The notes: a model not told the origin generated them from the letters alone. 64,000 bases of DNA from Branchiostoma floridae (GCF_000003815.2 NC_049990.1:4403803-4467802); one strand, 5' to 3'. Positions 17,390 to 27,019 are shown, numbered from the stretch's first letter. Numbers and translations are program-made.

Positions 17390-19918
17390 CCGTGTTATAC
17401 TTTGGGCTCCCTCCCCTGAGTTGGCATATAACAGAAACGTATGAGTACCATATGCTCTAACACAATAGTGCCTAACTATCATGGGCAGGCTATACATAAC
17501 AAGTCTACCAGAAGTAGGCTGAGGACTTTGCAAAGTAGTGCAGTTTCCCCGGTAGGTTTGAAAGTTCTGCCTAGTTTTTGTAACTGTAGGAAGCGAAGGC
17601 TCTGCAGCAGCACTGTAAAAGGGAATGGGTTCATCATCGGGACTCTCTAAGATGTTACGGTCTGAGACGTCTAAGGAATGACCGAGGTCAGGTAGGGACT
17701 CGCAAGACTCTGTGGCATCTTGGACCTCCTGCCGTGTACGTCTTACGACAGGAAGCGTGTTATTCCATGGCAAAAGTGGGAAGGCAGGCAGAGGCCGCTG
17801 AGCAAGAGCTAAATGATCTGGGATCTCTGCGTAGGTGTGCGGAAATGCCGATAGAGGCCGCCGAGCAAGAGTTAGATGATCTGGGATCTCTGCGTATGTG
17901 TGGGGAAAGGCAGGCAGAGGCCGCTGAGCAAGAGCTAAATGATCTGGGATCTCTGCGTATGTGTGGGGAAGGGCAGGCAGGGGCCTTTGAGCAGCAGCCA
18001 GATGATCTGGGATCTCAGCGTAGTCATGTTGGAGGGTAGGCACTATGTCATCCGAGCTCCTCCGGTACACGGACTGAACAGATTGGAGGGCCGAAGGCAT
18101 TGCGGTACAGGCGACAAGACCAGGAATTGTCGCTATTTGTCCATTGTTAGCATCCATGTGGTTCTGTGGCCTGTTCCCTTTTCTTAACTTCGGCAGGCAC
18201 ATCTTCAGCAGAAATCCCAAAGAGAGGAACAAGATCGTAATGCCTACGACTGAAACAACAACTGGGATGACAGGGAACTTTGGTGATGGGGTGAATTGGT
18301 TAAGATTGGTTTGGAGAGTGCCCAGCTGCAATGTGGATGTCATTGTGGCCAGATTTGGAAGTGTCAGAGATCTTAACTCTTCTGCTGTTTGGGACCTTGT
18401 GCTGGGCTTGGGTGTTTGAAAGTTTGTTTCGTCTTTGTCGCTTTTGTGCACAGGGCATGCTTTGTGGAGCCTTTTCGGGACTGAGGGAATGTCTATGGAT
18501 AATGGGGCTTGCTTGTGTTTCGATAGGACGATACAAGTTAGATTGACGCTATCTGTGTGGTCACTGTCTGAGTTGGGTCTTGCTTTGTTTTCGTTTGAAT
18601 GGCCGACTGACTCTGCGGTGCTGACTATTTTCGTGTCTGGTGTGTCGTCAACCAGAATGGCAACATCTGCCTCGGTTGCGTTCCCTACACCCAAGGAAAC
18701 CAGCTGTACCGTAGAGTTATCCTTCAAAGCCACTGTAACGCCCAGGTTGTGTTCCCACACCCGTCTGCACTTTTCTCGGTACGAATGGTTGCTGGGGCCC
18801 CCCATTTCTGGGTTATCATTGGTAGCAATGACGACAAAACGTGTCAGAATGATTTGGTTTGGTTGAGGTTCGGTTAACTCGTCACAAGACGTAGGAATTT
18901 TAATGTATTCTGATGTGCGAGGCGCAACATCTTTTGAGTTAAACCTCCACGAAAACGACTTCTTGTTCCCTCCTGGGTTAATCCTGATACAGAAGGTGAA
19001 GCTGGGCACCTCAACAGATGTGAATAGCTTGTATGGTTGGAATTTGTCTATTTGCTGATACTGCGTGATTTGGCTTTCGTGCATTGAAACGATCCATTTC
19101 AATTTATGTGGCGTTTCATCGTGCACTGTTGTCAAGCTGTTACCACTGGCATAGAAGACTGCCCGATTCAGTGCCTGTCCCCTCAATACCCCCCAGTCAA
19201 GGCAGGACAGAGCACTTCTCTCTAGGTATAGTTCAAACAGACTCATGTTCTTGAACGTGCTTGGAGGAATGGTCTTAATGTCATTTCCCCCCAAGTACAG
19301 TTGCATCAGTGTTGTTTGGCCAAGGAACCAGGCGGGGTCTACGACCTGTAACGCGTTGTTCTCCAGGCCAAGGAAAAGAAGCCACGGCATGTTTCTGAAG
19401 CACCCTGGGTCAATCTGCGCTATTCGGTTATTGGATAAGGTTAGAAAACTAAGGGTCTCTAAACCGGTGAACCAGCTCTGTTTGACATGTGTCAGCCTGT
19501 TGAAATCTAGACTCAGATATTTCAGGTCTGAAAACCCAATCATCGTATTGTCCTCCAAATCTGAGATTTCATCCTCAATCAGAACCAAGGCTTTTACTGA
19601 TGACCGTTCAAATGATGGCATTTTCTTTCCTGATAGTACACCGAGTGGAGTTCCCCTGATGGCAAATGCTGTTTGTATGCCTAGCAAGCAGGGTACAGTA
19701 GGGATGGGAGTATTGCTGACACTAACAGTGCTATGTTGTTTGCATAAGATGCATGTACCCGATTGGTACAGAAGCATTTCGAGCATCGAGTCATCTAAAC
19801 ATTGCGACCAGCTCGCTTTTGCACAGCGAGGGAAGCAGAAACCTGCCGAGGCTGCCCCAGCAGTCACAAGGAACAGAGCAAATAGCATGGGTATGTTCGC
19901 CCCTGTTCTAAGAGCCAT
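16772..19918 (-). CDS. intronless LRR transmembrane receptor with motif-array tail
   Basis: A single exon of 1048 codons from a true ATG. Residues 1-25 form a signal peptide, and a Cys-rich LRR N-cap follows (Cys 28, 32, 40, 57, 60, 77). About six leucine-rich repeats span 108-250 (for example LKYLSLDFNRLTHV, LSFLTLSNNRIAQI). A Cys-containing ectodomain with several N-glycosylation sequons runs to about 545, and one membrane helix covers about 548-574, followed by a basic stop-transfer KLRKGNR. The tail holds four 21-residue units (632-714) with YAEIPDHL and RPLPAFP cores. It ends in an array of 28-residue units (844-1048) with PRRASLPLPTLPNTYWPW cores. I infer a cell-surface recognition receptor signalling through adaptor binding. 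No ortholog is recognised; this could be a lineage-specific gene. The stop lies at a low-quality edge and may be artificial. Confidence 0.88.
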   Translation of the reverse strand: MALRTGANIPMLFALFLVTAGAASAGFCFPRCAKASWSQCLDDSMLEMLLYQSGTCILCKQHSTVSVSNTPIPTVPCLLGIQTAFAIRGTPLGVLSGKKMPSFERSSVKALVLIEDEISDLEDNTMIGFSDLKYLSLDFNRLTHVKQSWFTGLETLSFLTLSNNRIAQIDPGCFRNMPWLLFLGLENNALQVVDPAWFLGQTTLMQLYLGGNDIKTIPPSTFKNMSLFELYLERSALSCLDWGVLRGQALNRAVFYASGNSLTTVHDETPHKLKWIVSMHESQITQYQQIDKFQPYKLFTSVEVPSFTFCIRINPGGNKKSFSWRFNSKDVAPRTSEYIKIPTSCDELTEPQPNQIILTRFVVIATNDNPEMGGPSNHSYREKCRRVWEHNLGVTVALKDNSTVQLVSLGVGNATEADVAILVDDTPDTKIVSTAESVGHSNENKARPNSDSDHTDSVNLTCIVLSKHKQAPLSIDIPSVPKRLHKACPVHKSDKDETNFQTPKPSTRSQTAEELRSLTLPNLATMTSTLQLGTLQTNLNQFTPSPKFPVIPVVVSVVGITILFLSLGFLLKMCLPKLRKGNRPQNHMDANNGQIATIPGLVACTAMPSALQSVQSVYRRSSDDIVPTLQHDYAEIPDHLAAAQRPLPALPHTYAEIPDHLALAQRPLPAFPHTYAEIPDHLTLARRPLSAFPHTYAEIPDHLALAQRPLPAFPLLPWNNTLPVVRRTRQEVQDATESCESLPDLGHSLDVSDRNILESPDDEPIPFYSAAAEPSLPTVTKTRQNFQTYRGNCTTLQSPQPTSGRLVMYSLPMIVRHYCVRAYGTHTFLLYANSGEGAQSITRRRFLPISSNSYWQWETPGLGPRNTPRRASLPLPTLPNTYWPWAIPGKGTRNTPRRASLPLPTLPNTYWPWAIPGKGTRNTPRRASLPLPTLPNTYWPWEITEQGTRNTPRHASLPVPTLSNTYWPCETTAQGTRSTPRRASLPLPTLPNTYWPWEIPVQGTHTTPRRSSLPLATLPNTYWPWVMPGEGTHNNTPRRASLPLPTLT
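17777..18025 (-). repeat. 63-bp coding tandem array (YAEI + RPLPxxP units)
   Basis: Four units of about 63 bp code YAEIPDHLAAAQRPLPALP and close variants (one unit has ARRPLSAFP). The plus-strand frame over this stretch is its antisense shadow. Confidence 0.95.
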
Positions 19919-20097
19919 TACGTATGTCTCCTTGAAGCTGATAGAGGGGAACGTTGCGGCACTAACCTGGTTAGCTTTTTGGCAAAGGAGGAGGAGGAGG
20001 ACCAGCGAAATGTGGCCGCGGACAGAAGATGTGCTTGTCCGTCTGGCGGGGAAGTCGTGGCACCCTTAGACTGCAGTACTTCCTCTGCCTGTCCTGC

Positions 20098-21110
20098 CTG
20101 CAATGTCCAGATTTATAGATGTGTCCCGTTTAGTAATTAATATTGATGAGATATACGGAAGGATACTGTTGATGAAGACCTGCTGACAATGTTTGTGTCC
20201 CAAGGGCGTGCAAGTAATGTTTGGGGGTTCCTGTCTTGGGATTTAGAGCTTCCGCTATGTATGTTTGTGATGGAAAAGATGAGTCACGTTACTCCAAATC
20301 TTCATCATGTTAAATTTCGGACATTTGGCAATGCTTACAGTCCAGCCATCGTTCTGTTTGCAATGTCCAGAAGTATAGGTATATTTCGTGAAGTAATATT
20401 GACCAATTCGATGCAAATGGATGGTGTTGATGAAGAATTGCTGTGATGTATTTGTGCCCCCCCTGGGAAAATGCCCCTTCCTGATAGCCAGACAAATTTC
20501 CACTGGGTATAATAGCCCTGCAGTAAAAGGTCAGAAGATGAGATGGTCGCTTCTTGTTTATTGATGAATGACAGGAGTTTATGGTTATGTTTTCTTGATG
20601 AATGACAATAGCTAGTTTGTAAAGACAATTTGGCCGAATGACTTAATTTGGTTTGGTAAAGGTTGGCATGTTCTGCTTCACATTGGTCAGACCTGAAGGA
20701 AAACAAAGTTGCAAAGTCCAGATATAAAATGTATCCCGTTCAGTAATATTGATGAGATGTACGGAAGGATGGTGTTGATGAAGACCTGCTGACAAGGTTT
20801 ATGTCCCCAGGGCTTGCAATGTTTGGGGTTCCTGTCTTGGGATCTAGAACTTCCGTGGTGTGTTACGTGATGGAAAAGATGGGTCAAAATTACAAATTCT
20901 TCGATATGTTACACTTAGGAGGTTTGAAAATGCTTACACACGTTCTGTTTGCAACGCTCAAAGGTATACCAGATGTGAAGTGATATCGACAAAGCATGCA
21001 AACATATGCTACTTTTGAAGGCCTATTGAAAAAAGTTTTGCTCCCAGAGCAGCGGAAAATGCTCCTTCCTGGTAGTCAGACCAATTTCCATTGATCAGCC
21101 CCTGGTCAGA
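20098..21110 (-). repeat. decayed tandem copies of the receptor promoter region
   Basis: The segment around the TATA box (GTCCAG.TTTATAGATGTGTCCCG, AGTAATATTGATGAGAT, GTTGATGAAGACCTGCTGAC, GGGGTTCCTGTCTTGGGAT) recurs downstream. A weak copy is at 20346-20460, a strong one at 20710-20880, and a remnant lies near 20940-21000. Units also share a GAAAATGC(C/T)CCTTCCTG.TAG segment near 20468, 21055 and 21435. Confidence 0.65.
20111..20118 (-). promoter_or_regulatory. TATA box for the LRR receptor gene
   Basis: On the minus strand the sequence reads CTATAAAT, 193 bp upstream of the receptor ATG, followed by GC-rich DNA that would be the 5' UTR. No intron is needed between it and the ATG. Position and direction fit, but transcription start is unproven. 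Confidence 0.5.
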
Positions 21111-21176
21111 AAGTATGCGGAAGGGTATTGATGGAAATCTGCTATCACGATTGTGCCCCCAGGACAGGTAAAGTTT

Positions 21177-21345
21177 CGCCTGTGTACCATCCGGGCAGTA
21201 GTTCGCTCCTACTATATGTTCGCTTCTGAATAGCAGAGAAGCGACTGTATATAGTGTTTAATAAATATCAGAGCGAGAAGCGACTGTATATAGTGTATAA
21301 TAAACCAATAGCGAAGCGGACTACTTTCCGGGTGGTACCCAGGCT
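21177..21345. mobile_element. MITE family C (AGCCTGGGTACC ends), copy 1
   Basis: GTACCATCCGGGCAGTAGTTCGCTC at the left matches the inverted right end GGACTACTTTCCGGGTGGTACCCAGGCT. The interior holds two copies of GAAGCGACTGTATATAGTGT. Further family members are at 29646-30030 and 34956-35055. Confidence 0.7.
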
Positions 21346-21556
21346 AGGTAAATTTGTGATCTCCAGGCAGATCTACCGGTGGCATAAGGATCGTACGTAT
21401 GTTTACCAGGCTGGATGAAAACACTTGTCCCCCCGAGCAGCGGAAAACGCTCCTTCCCGATAGTCAGACAAATTTCCACTACAACATGTATTTAGCCCTG
21501 TGGCAAAAAGTTAGATGATGAGATGGTGACTTCTGGTCTATTGATGAAACGGCAAA

Positions 21557-21736
21557 GGACCGATCCTGATCGAACGCGACATCGAACAAATAGAACCAGG
21601 TAGAACCCCATGTTCTATTTCGAACACCTCCGTCAAAACCTGCCCCAGTGGGACCAGGGACAGAAATGGTTATTTTTGAAGGAGGTGTTCGAAATAGAAC
21701 ATGATCGAAAAGGGGGCGTGGCTTCAGGATCGGTCC
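21557..21736. mobile_element. foldback MITE with 13-bp TIRs and perfect 23-bp inner palindrome
   Basis: Terminal GGACCGATCCTGA (21557-21569) is inverted at 21724-21736. Inside, 21609-21631 and 21681-21703 are a perfect 23-bp inverted pair (core TGTTCTATTTCGAACACCTC) around a 49-bp loop. It is absent at the paralogous position near 23060-23085. Confidence 0.75.
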
Positions 21737-21750
21737 ATTGATCAAAAGGC

Positions 21751-22685
21751 TATAGGGCTTATTCACGTGACGTCATCACCCCTTCCCTCCGTGCGCCGCC
21801 ATTTTGGTGTACCACCAGTCCCGGCGAAGATTCTCGGTGTCTGAAGATCTCTAACTAAGTCCGAGGAAAGTGAAGTCATTTGCACGCTGTTTGACTATGC
21901 AAAGAGCTTCCAACCTCAAGTCATATTTTCGCTACAAAAATTGGATAGAAATTATCCATATTTCATCAGTGTGGGAAAGTTTTCGGAGATCCAGTCTACT
22001 TTACGAACACGGCAACAGTGACGGGGTGACAGCGGAGTCCATCGATCTTGTCTTTGTTATTTTGTTCTGTGAACGAATTTCTGCACACTCAGTTAAAAAC
22101 GTACCAGGCTTACAACAACTTGATGAAAAGTCCTTGCGACAACGTAGTATCTGGACAAATACTGGAGTGTAGGATGAGATTTAGTTGATAGAAGTAACGT
22201 TACGTAGTGATCGGGAAAGTTCGACATTCAGAAGTTGGACGACCACAGGATAGTATCCTGTGCCGCGGTTTTTGTTCACACACAGTCAGCATCTTGTACT
22301 CTTGTTTTTTTTTCATGAAAATTCATCAAAGAACTAGGGGACATGCTCCTGCTGTCGTTTATGGACTCCGCTGTTTGTTTTCGGAATTTCCCTTCGTATT
22401 TTCATTCCCGCACGGCTTTCCTAGAGAATCGCGAAGCAAATCTTACTGTTACCCAATCTGTGTGTGCTTTACCAGTGCAGAACCAACATCCCACGCCAAG
22501 ACAAAGCACCGTGATCGTGAAACTAAACGTTTTGAACGGATGATGGTGCATTGCTTGGGAAATATTTACAATTTCTACGGCGAGTTGCATAGGGCCCCAC
22601 TGTAGGCGGGCTGATTGTGGTACACCAAAATGGCCGACTTCGCTCGTTGCTAGGGGGAGGACCACGTGACTGAATAAGCCCTATA
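21751..22685. mobile_element. non-autonomous DNA transposon, about 0.93 kb
   Basis: The outer 15 bp TATAGGGCTTATTCA (21751-21765) are inverted at 22671-22685. A second inverted pair, CCATTTTGGTGTACCA (21799-21814) and its complement (22618-22633), lies inside. The related sequence at 23075-23100 is uninterrupted, so it is an empty site; the flanks suggest a TATA-type target duplication. Open frames inside (21870-22172, 22207-22605) match no transposase I recognise. Confidence 0.75.
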
Positions 22686-23432
22686 GGACTACCTCGGCCT
22701 TCTTTCCTTTGTATGTGGCACTGCTAGAATAAGTTACTAGCCTGAGTGCGTGCCACGTTGTCCTGGTCTGTCTTAGAGTAAATTATAAAAAGAAAACCAC
22801 ACACTCATCCCATAGTAAGTCAACGAACTAACTACTACACCAACACAAACTTATTCATGAGGAGCTTTTGCTTTACTGATGATTCAACAGAACCGTATTC
22901 AGCCATCCTTTCTCCTAATGCTTGGTAGCACACATTAACGGTCCGACGGTCATCATCGTCATTTGTCATACTCTATAAGGTGCAGCAAGTGAAGTTGGAC
23001 TTCCAGTACAGTCTGTCATACATCGCTGTGAGAAGGAGATGGTGGCTTCTGGTCTGCTGATGAAACGGCCTCAAAAGCCTATGGGACAACCTCGACTTTC
23101 TTTCCTTTGTATGTGGCACTGTTAGAATAAGTTACTGGCTTGAGTACGGACCACATTGTTCTCGTCTGTCTTAGAGCAAATCAAAAAGAAAACCGCACCC
23201 TCATCCCATAGTAAGTCACCGAACTACTACACCAACACAAACTTATTCATGACCTTATGCTTTACTGATGATTCAACAGAACCGTATTCAGCCATCCTTT
23301 CTCCTAATGCTTGGTAGTACACATTAACGGTCCGACGGTCATCATCGTCATTTGTCATACTCTATGGGGTGCAGCAAGTGAAGTTTGACTTCCAGTACAG
23401 TCTGTCATACATCGCTGTGAGAAGTTCCGGAC
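22686..23432. repeat. tandem duplication, about 396-bp period
   Basis: 22686-23036 and 23082-23432 share long near-identical stretches, such as CATACTCTAT.GGTGCAGCAAG and AACAGAACCGTATTCAGCC. The unit includes the 3' end of a LINE-like frame. Only the region before the first copy carries the two transposon insertions. Confidence 0.85.
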
Positions 23433-23585
23433 CGTCCAGTCCAGTTTCTAACTCAATAAGCTTTTTCAAAGTTAGCCTTGGGCGACCAACTCGTTTCTTA
23501 AAACAGGTGTCCAGAACAAGAGTTTTCCGGCTGGCTCTCTACCACGAGCCACATGGCCGGCAAGGAGTAGTCGGCGTTGTTTAAC
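23388..23585 (-). pseudogene. C-terminal remnant of a LINE reverse-transcriptase ORF
   Basis: Read on the minus strand with one frameshift, it gives GHVARGREPAGKLLFW, then KKRVGRPRLTLKKLIELE, then AMYDRLYWKSNF before a stop. The order GHV-x-R, LLFW, GRPxxT, then xxDRxxW is the usual tail of non-LTR retrotransposon polyproteins. It is a broken relic; the clade is not determined. Confidence 0.55.
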
Positions 23586-24219
23586 AACAGAGGTAACATT
23601 TGGTAACGATCCATATAGCTGATTATTTGTAATGTGTTTCTACCATGGTGTACCATATACTATTCCGATGGTACTACCATACAAACATGTTTGAAAACAT
23701 ACAACTTCAACTCAAAGGATCAAGTTTAGGAATAACATTTATTGCAACATCCACAAACACAATACTGATTGTAACCACTTCCTTATAGAAGCTATTTTTG
23801 GCACATGACTCGCACCAATACTGAGAAGATCCACACAAAAGTATCAGCTACCTTTTGCTGGACTGAAGATTATCCAATAAAAAAAGAATAACATGAAATA
23901 CATATGGAACTGGACAAAATCTTCCCATTTTGAAACGTTAGCCTTGAGCTAGTTGGGCAGCAAAACCAACTAAATAAAATGTCACGCAAACCAATAATAT
24001 AATCTGGTCACAGGTGAACATTCACAAAATACAAAGATCAAATGTAGTTGACTACTACACACCTGTAACCTGTCAAGTAGCCAAATGTCATGACATATTG
24101 AGAAATTCTACCACTATAGCCTGTTGCTATAAGGAATGCATAGTATAAGTAACAAAGAACAAGTAACTTTATCGTCAGCATGAAAGTTCATATACATGTA
24201 TGTGCTGGTAAATAACATT

Positions 24220-24664
24220 ATGACAGACTAAACTTTACTTGACCAACACTACAGAGAGTTGGGAAATTTTCTGCAAATTCTGTTAGCCTTCTTCATGGAA
24301 TGGACTAGTCTACTGCATCCTGGACGTGACATCATAATCACGTGACTGGTGTCAGATAACCTATGACCCCCCTCCCCCCCACCCGGCCACCCCCCCGTCT
24401 CTGTCGTGTTGGACAGTAAGCTCGAATGTTGTCTACATATGCATGTACTTCACTTCTCTTGCAAATAAATATGGAGGCTGTGAACATTTGAGCTCACTGT
24501 CCAACACTGAACAGAGACGGGGGGCGATATAGGTTATCTCCCACCTATGACCAGCTGCTTCAGTCACATGGTTCTTACGTCACACCCCAGAAGCTTCCAT
24601 ATATAGACATGTCCATTCCGTGAGCAAGGCTTAAGTGTTGGTTAAGTAAAGTTTAGTCTGTCAT
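24220..24664. mobile_element. long foldback element, 445 bp
   Basis: Outer 30-bp arms ATGACAGACTAAACTTTACT... (24220-24249) and their complement (24635-24664) differ by one base. Further inverted pairs lie inside: CATGGAATGGAC with GTCCATTCCGTG, GATAACCTAT with ATAGGTTATC, and CCCCCGTCTCTGT..GTTGGACAGT with its complement. Nearly the whole element can fold into one imperfect hairpin. Confidence 0.75.
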
Positions 24665-24739
24665 AAATTTTCACATGGTCATGGAATGACATGAGCAACA
24701 TAGAAATGATGCAACTGTTATGAGAATGCCTTACATGTC

Positions 24740-25080
24740 ACATTTGCTAGCCCTTATAAAATTAGGACTCACTATGTATAACTACAGAGCAATGTCTGTA
24801 AATAAAACATCTGACAATCAGTGACATCAAACACTTTTTTGCCGTAAGCATTACACAGCACAAGTCTGAAATCCAATGATGGTACTGCAATACATAGCAA
24901 CAGTTCACATTTGCTACATGTAGCCCTTATAAAACTAGGACTCACTGTGTAATAACTACAGAAACAATATCTGTAAATAAAATATCAAATATTTTTCTGA
25001 CATATCTTTGCCCAAAGCACATCACAGGACTGAAATCCACTGATGGTACTGCAATACTGTATATAGCAATAGTTTTCATA
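24740..25080. repeat. two-copy tandem duplication, about 170 bp
   Basis: TAGCCCTTATAAAA.TAGGACTCACT, CTGTAAATAAAA and GAAATCCA.TGATGGTACTGCAATA occur in the same order in 24740-24905 and 24906-25075. Confidence 0.8.
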
Positions 25081-25778
25081 TATAGCTCAGTGCCTAAAGT
25101 TAATATTTTGTTTTACTTGCATATACATTAGCATAGTACAGAATTCTTAAAAGGCATTATTAAAAGGAAATAGGAAAGTGACACTTTTGCCTTATCTTTG
25201 CTGCCAAACTCCATAATAAATACAACTTGCTGCCAAAAAAGTATCTTGGAAGGTTTGCAAAAACATTCCAATGTTGCATATACGTCTAAGTAACTTTTAG
25301 TTGACTCATTACTCTCATATCTTACACTAGAACACTGCAACACTTGGTGTAACCAATTCAACATTGTACCTGCAGTTAATTTGAAACTTACTATGATACA
25401 CATTGCACATACAAGAAGGAACTGTTATGCAATTTTCTGCACATAGGGAATGACAACTTCATTGATTCAACTGTCTTAATTACACATCAGTATGTGCACA
25501 TCACAAAACAATCTCTGGACAAATGACATAAGCATTAACGGTTTGCTATTTAACCTTATTTTGAGACAAATGTATGTTTATAATGTCACTAGGGTGGATA
25601 ATGGTTTGTCTTAATCAGGTACAACTCTAGGTTTAGGTCCAGAGGTCCAGGTTTAGGTCTGGACCTGAGCCTGTCTAGTTGAAATGTCTGGTTCTGTTAA
25701 ACCATAATAATGTTGATATTTGAATGTTGACATTTGCACTTATTTTTGACACTTTTTTATTAGTTGCCAACAAGCAAG

Positions 25779-25954
25779 TGTAACAGTGGTGTTCAAGGAC
25801 TGCTAAACCGAAGACGCCTAACGGCTTAAGCCTTTTGGCCGAACGGTTTGCACGTTCCATTTGTGATCCGGCTGCCCGGGTTTGGCGCGGGTTCGAATCC
25901 CGGGAGTCGGGGTGTTGTTTCTTTCTGTTCTTACTCGCCCCTCTGGTTGTTTCA
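25779..25954 (+). repeat. 5' LTR of miniature element, with A box and B box
   Basis: TGGCCGAACGG (25836-25846) matches the tRNA A-box consensus of Ser/Leu-type tRNAs, and GGTTCGAATCC (25890-25900) is a perfect B box; start-to-start spacing is 54 bp. The flanks do not form a tRNA acceptor stem, so this is a Pol III promoter-like module and not a tRNA gene. Confidence 0.8.
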
Positions 25955-26058
25955 ATGGTTCCCACGCCGGCCCTGTGATTAACAGGCTAGTATGTGCCAC
26001 ACAGGGATGTCGATCTCGGAGATTCGAGGACGAATCTTGAAAAGAAAAGGGGGAGTAG

Positions 26059-26234
26059 TGTAACAGTGGTGTTCAAGGACTGCTAAACCGAAGACGCCTA
26101 ACGGCTTAAGCCTTTTGGCCGAACGGTTTGCACGTTCCATTTGTGATCCGGCTGCCCGGGTTTGGCGCGGGTTCGAATCCCGGGAGTCGGGGTGTTGTTT
26201 CTTTCTGTTCTTACTCGCCCCTCTGGTTGTTTCA
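26059..26234 (+). repeat. 3' LTR of miniature element, with A box and B box
   Basis: Same sequence as the 5' LTR, shifted by 280 bp. A box at 26116-26126 and B box at 26170-26180. Followed by the CAAG target duplication. Confidence 0.85.
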
Positions 26235-26974
26235 CAAGCATAAGTAAAATTAAAAACCACTTTTATGTTCTTCAAACATAAGCTAGAAGAATGTTTATTC
26301 ATTTATCCCCTATAAGTTGTCTTGATAAAAACTTTCCGCTTTTTTGTCTCTCTTCACACCTTTCAGGATTTCTGGACTCAATTCTACGGTGTTGTACCAT
26401 GTCTGGACCAGATCCAGTGAACCGGTACCAACCCTTATAATTATCTGCAACACATTCCCTTCTCAAGAAAGCCCCAATTTGCTTTCATGAACGTATAAGA
26501 AGTCTCTGTCTTTTGGGCAGAAGGTATTATGTTCCTCTAACTGTTGAATTGCATACATGCACTACATAAATCTGTACAACTGTGTTGCATGCTTTTGTTC
26601 CTTCATTTTACATTAAGTAACGTTAGGTCATGAAAATCTCTGATTGCATCTGTCATATTACAGCTCAACAACACTCACTATTCCGTCATACTCTATCATC
26701 TGTTGCTACCCGAATTAGACATGCTTGCACATAGATGTAGAGGCTTGATGGCAGCCCGCCATCAGCTTCTGTTTCAAGTTGTAATGACCCAAAGCCTATG
26801 TCACATATCCAGACCCAAAGTGTGACATCAACAAAGGGTCAAAGGTGCTTGGTCCGAGACGGAGGCCGATACTGACTTCCAAGCATGACCCTTTGCTGAC
26901 ACGACACTTTCGGTTTTGGGTCATTACAACTTCAAAAGGATCAGAGGAGTGATCAAAAGCTTGTTGGTGAGCGC

Positions 26975-26980
26975 TTTATT
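26975..26980 (-). terminator. possible poly(A) signal for TRAPPC14
   Basis: Minus-strand AATAAA about 600 bp past the TRAPPC14 stop. If used, the 3' UTR would include the decayed terminal-exon copies at 27020-27560. Confidence 0.3.
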
Positions 26981-27019
26981 TTTGTGTACGGATATAAAGT
27001 TTAAAATTGTATCATAAAA

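Larger units (their letters stand above)
25779..26234 (+). mobile_element. miniature LTR retrotransposon (TRIM-like) with tRNA-like boxes in LTR
   Basis: Two direct 176-bp repeats (25779-25954 and 26059-26234) look identical, start TGTAACAG and end GTTTCA, as LTRs do. One base after the first lies TGGTTCCCACGCCGGCCC, a primer-binding-site-like sequence with the obligatory TGG. Directly before the second lies GAAAAGAAAAGGGGGAGTAG, a polypurine tract. CAAG flanks both sides (25775-25778, 26235-26238) as a target duplication. The 104-bp interior cannot code gag or pol, so it must be mobilised in trans. The TGTAACA start and the GAGGACGAATC..GGGGGAGTAG 3' interior resemble Ty3/Gypsy elements. Identical LTRs imply recent insertion. 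Confidence 0.85.

Noticed and set aside
17734-18039. Plus-strand repetitive open frame (EAAEQELNDLGSL units)
   Set aside because: Antisense shadow of the YAEI/RPLP array of the receptor.
21870-22605. Two open frames inside the 21751-22685 element as a transposase
   Set aside because: No DDE, THAP or other transposase motif can be seen and the frames are short; the element is treated as non-autonomous.
25830-25910. tRNA gene (Ser/Leu type)
   Set aside because: A and B boxes are present, but the 5' and 3' flanks cannot form an acceptor stem and the anticodon arm is poor. It is repeated identically inside both LTRs.
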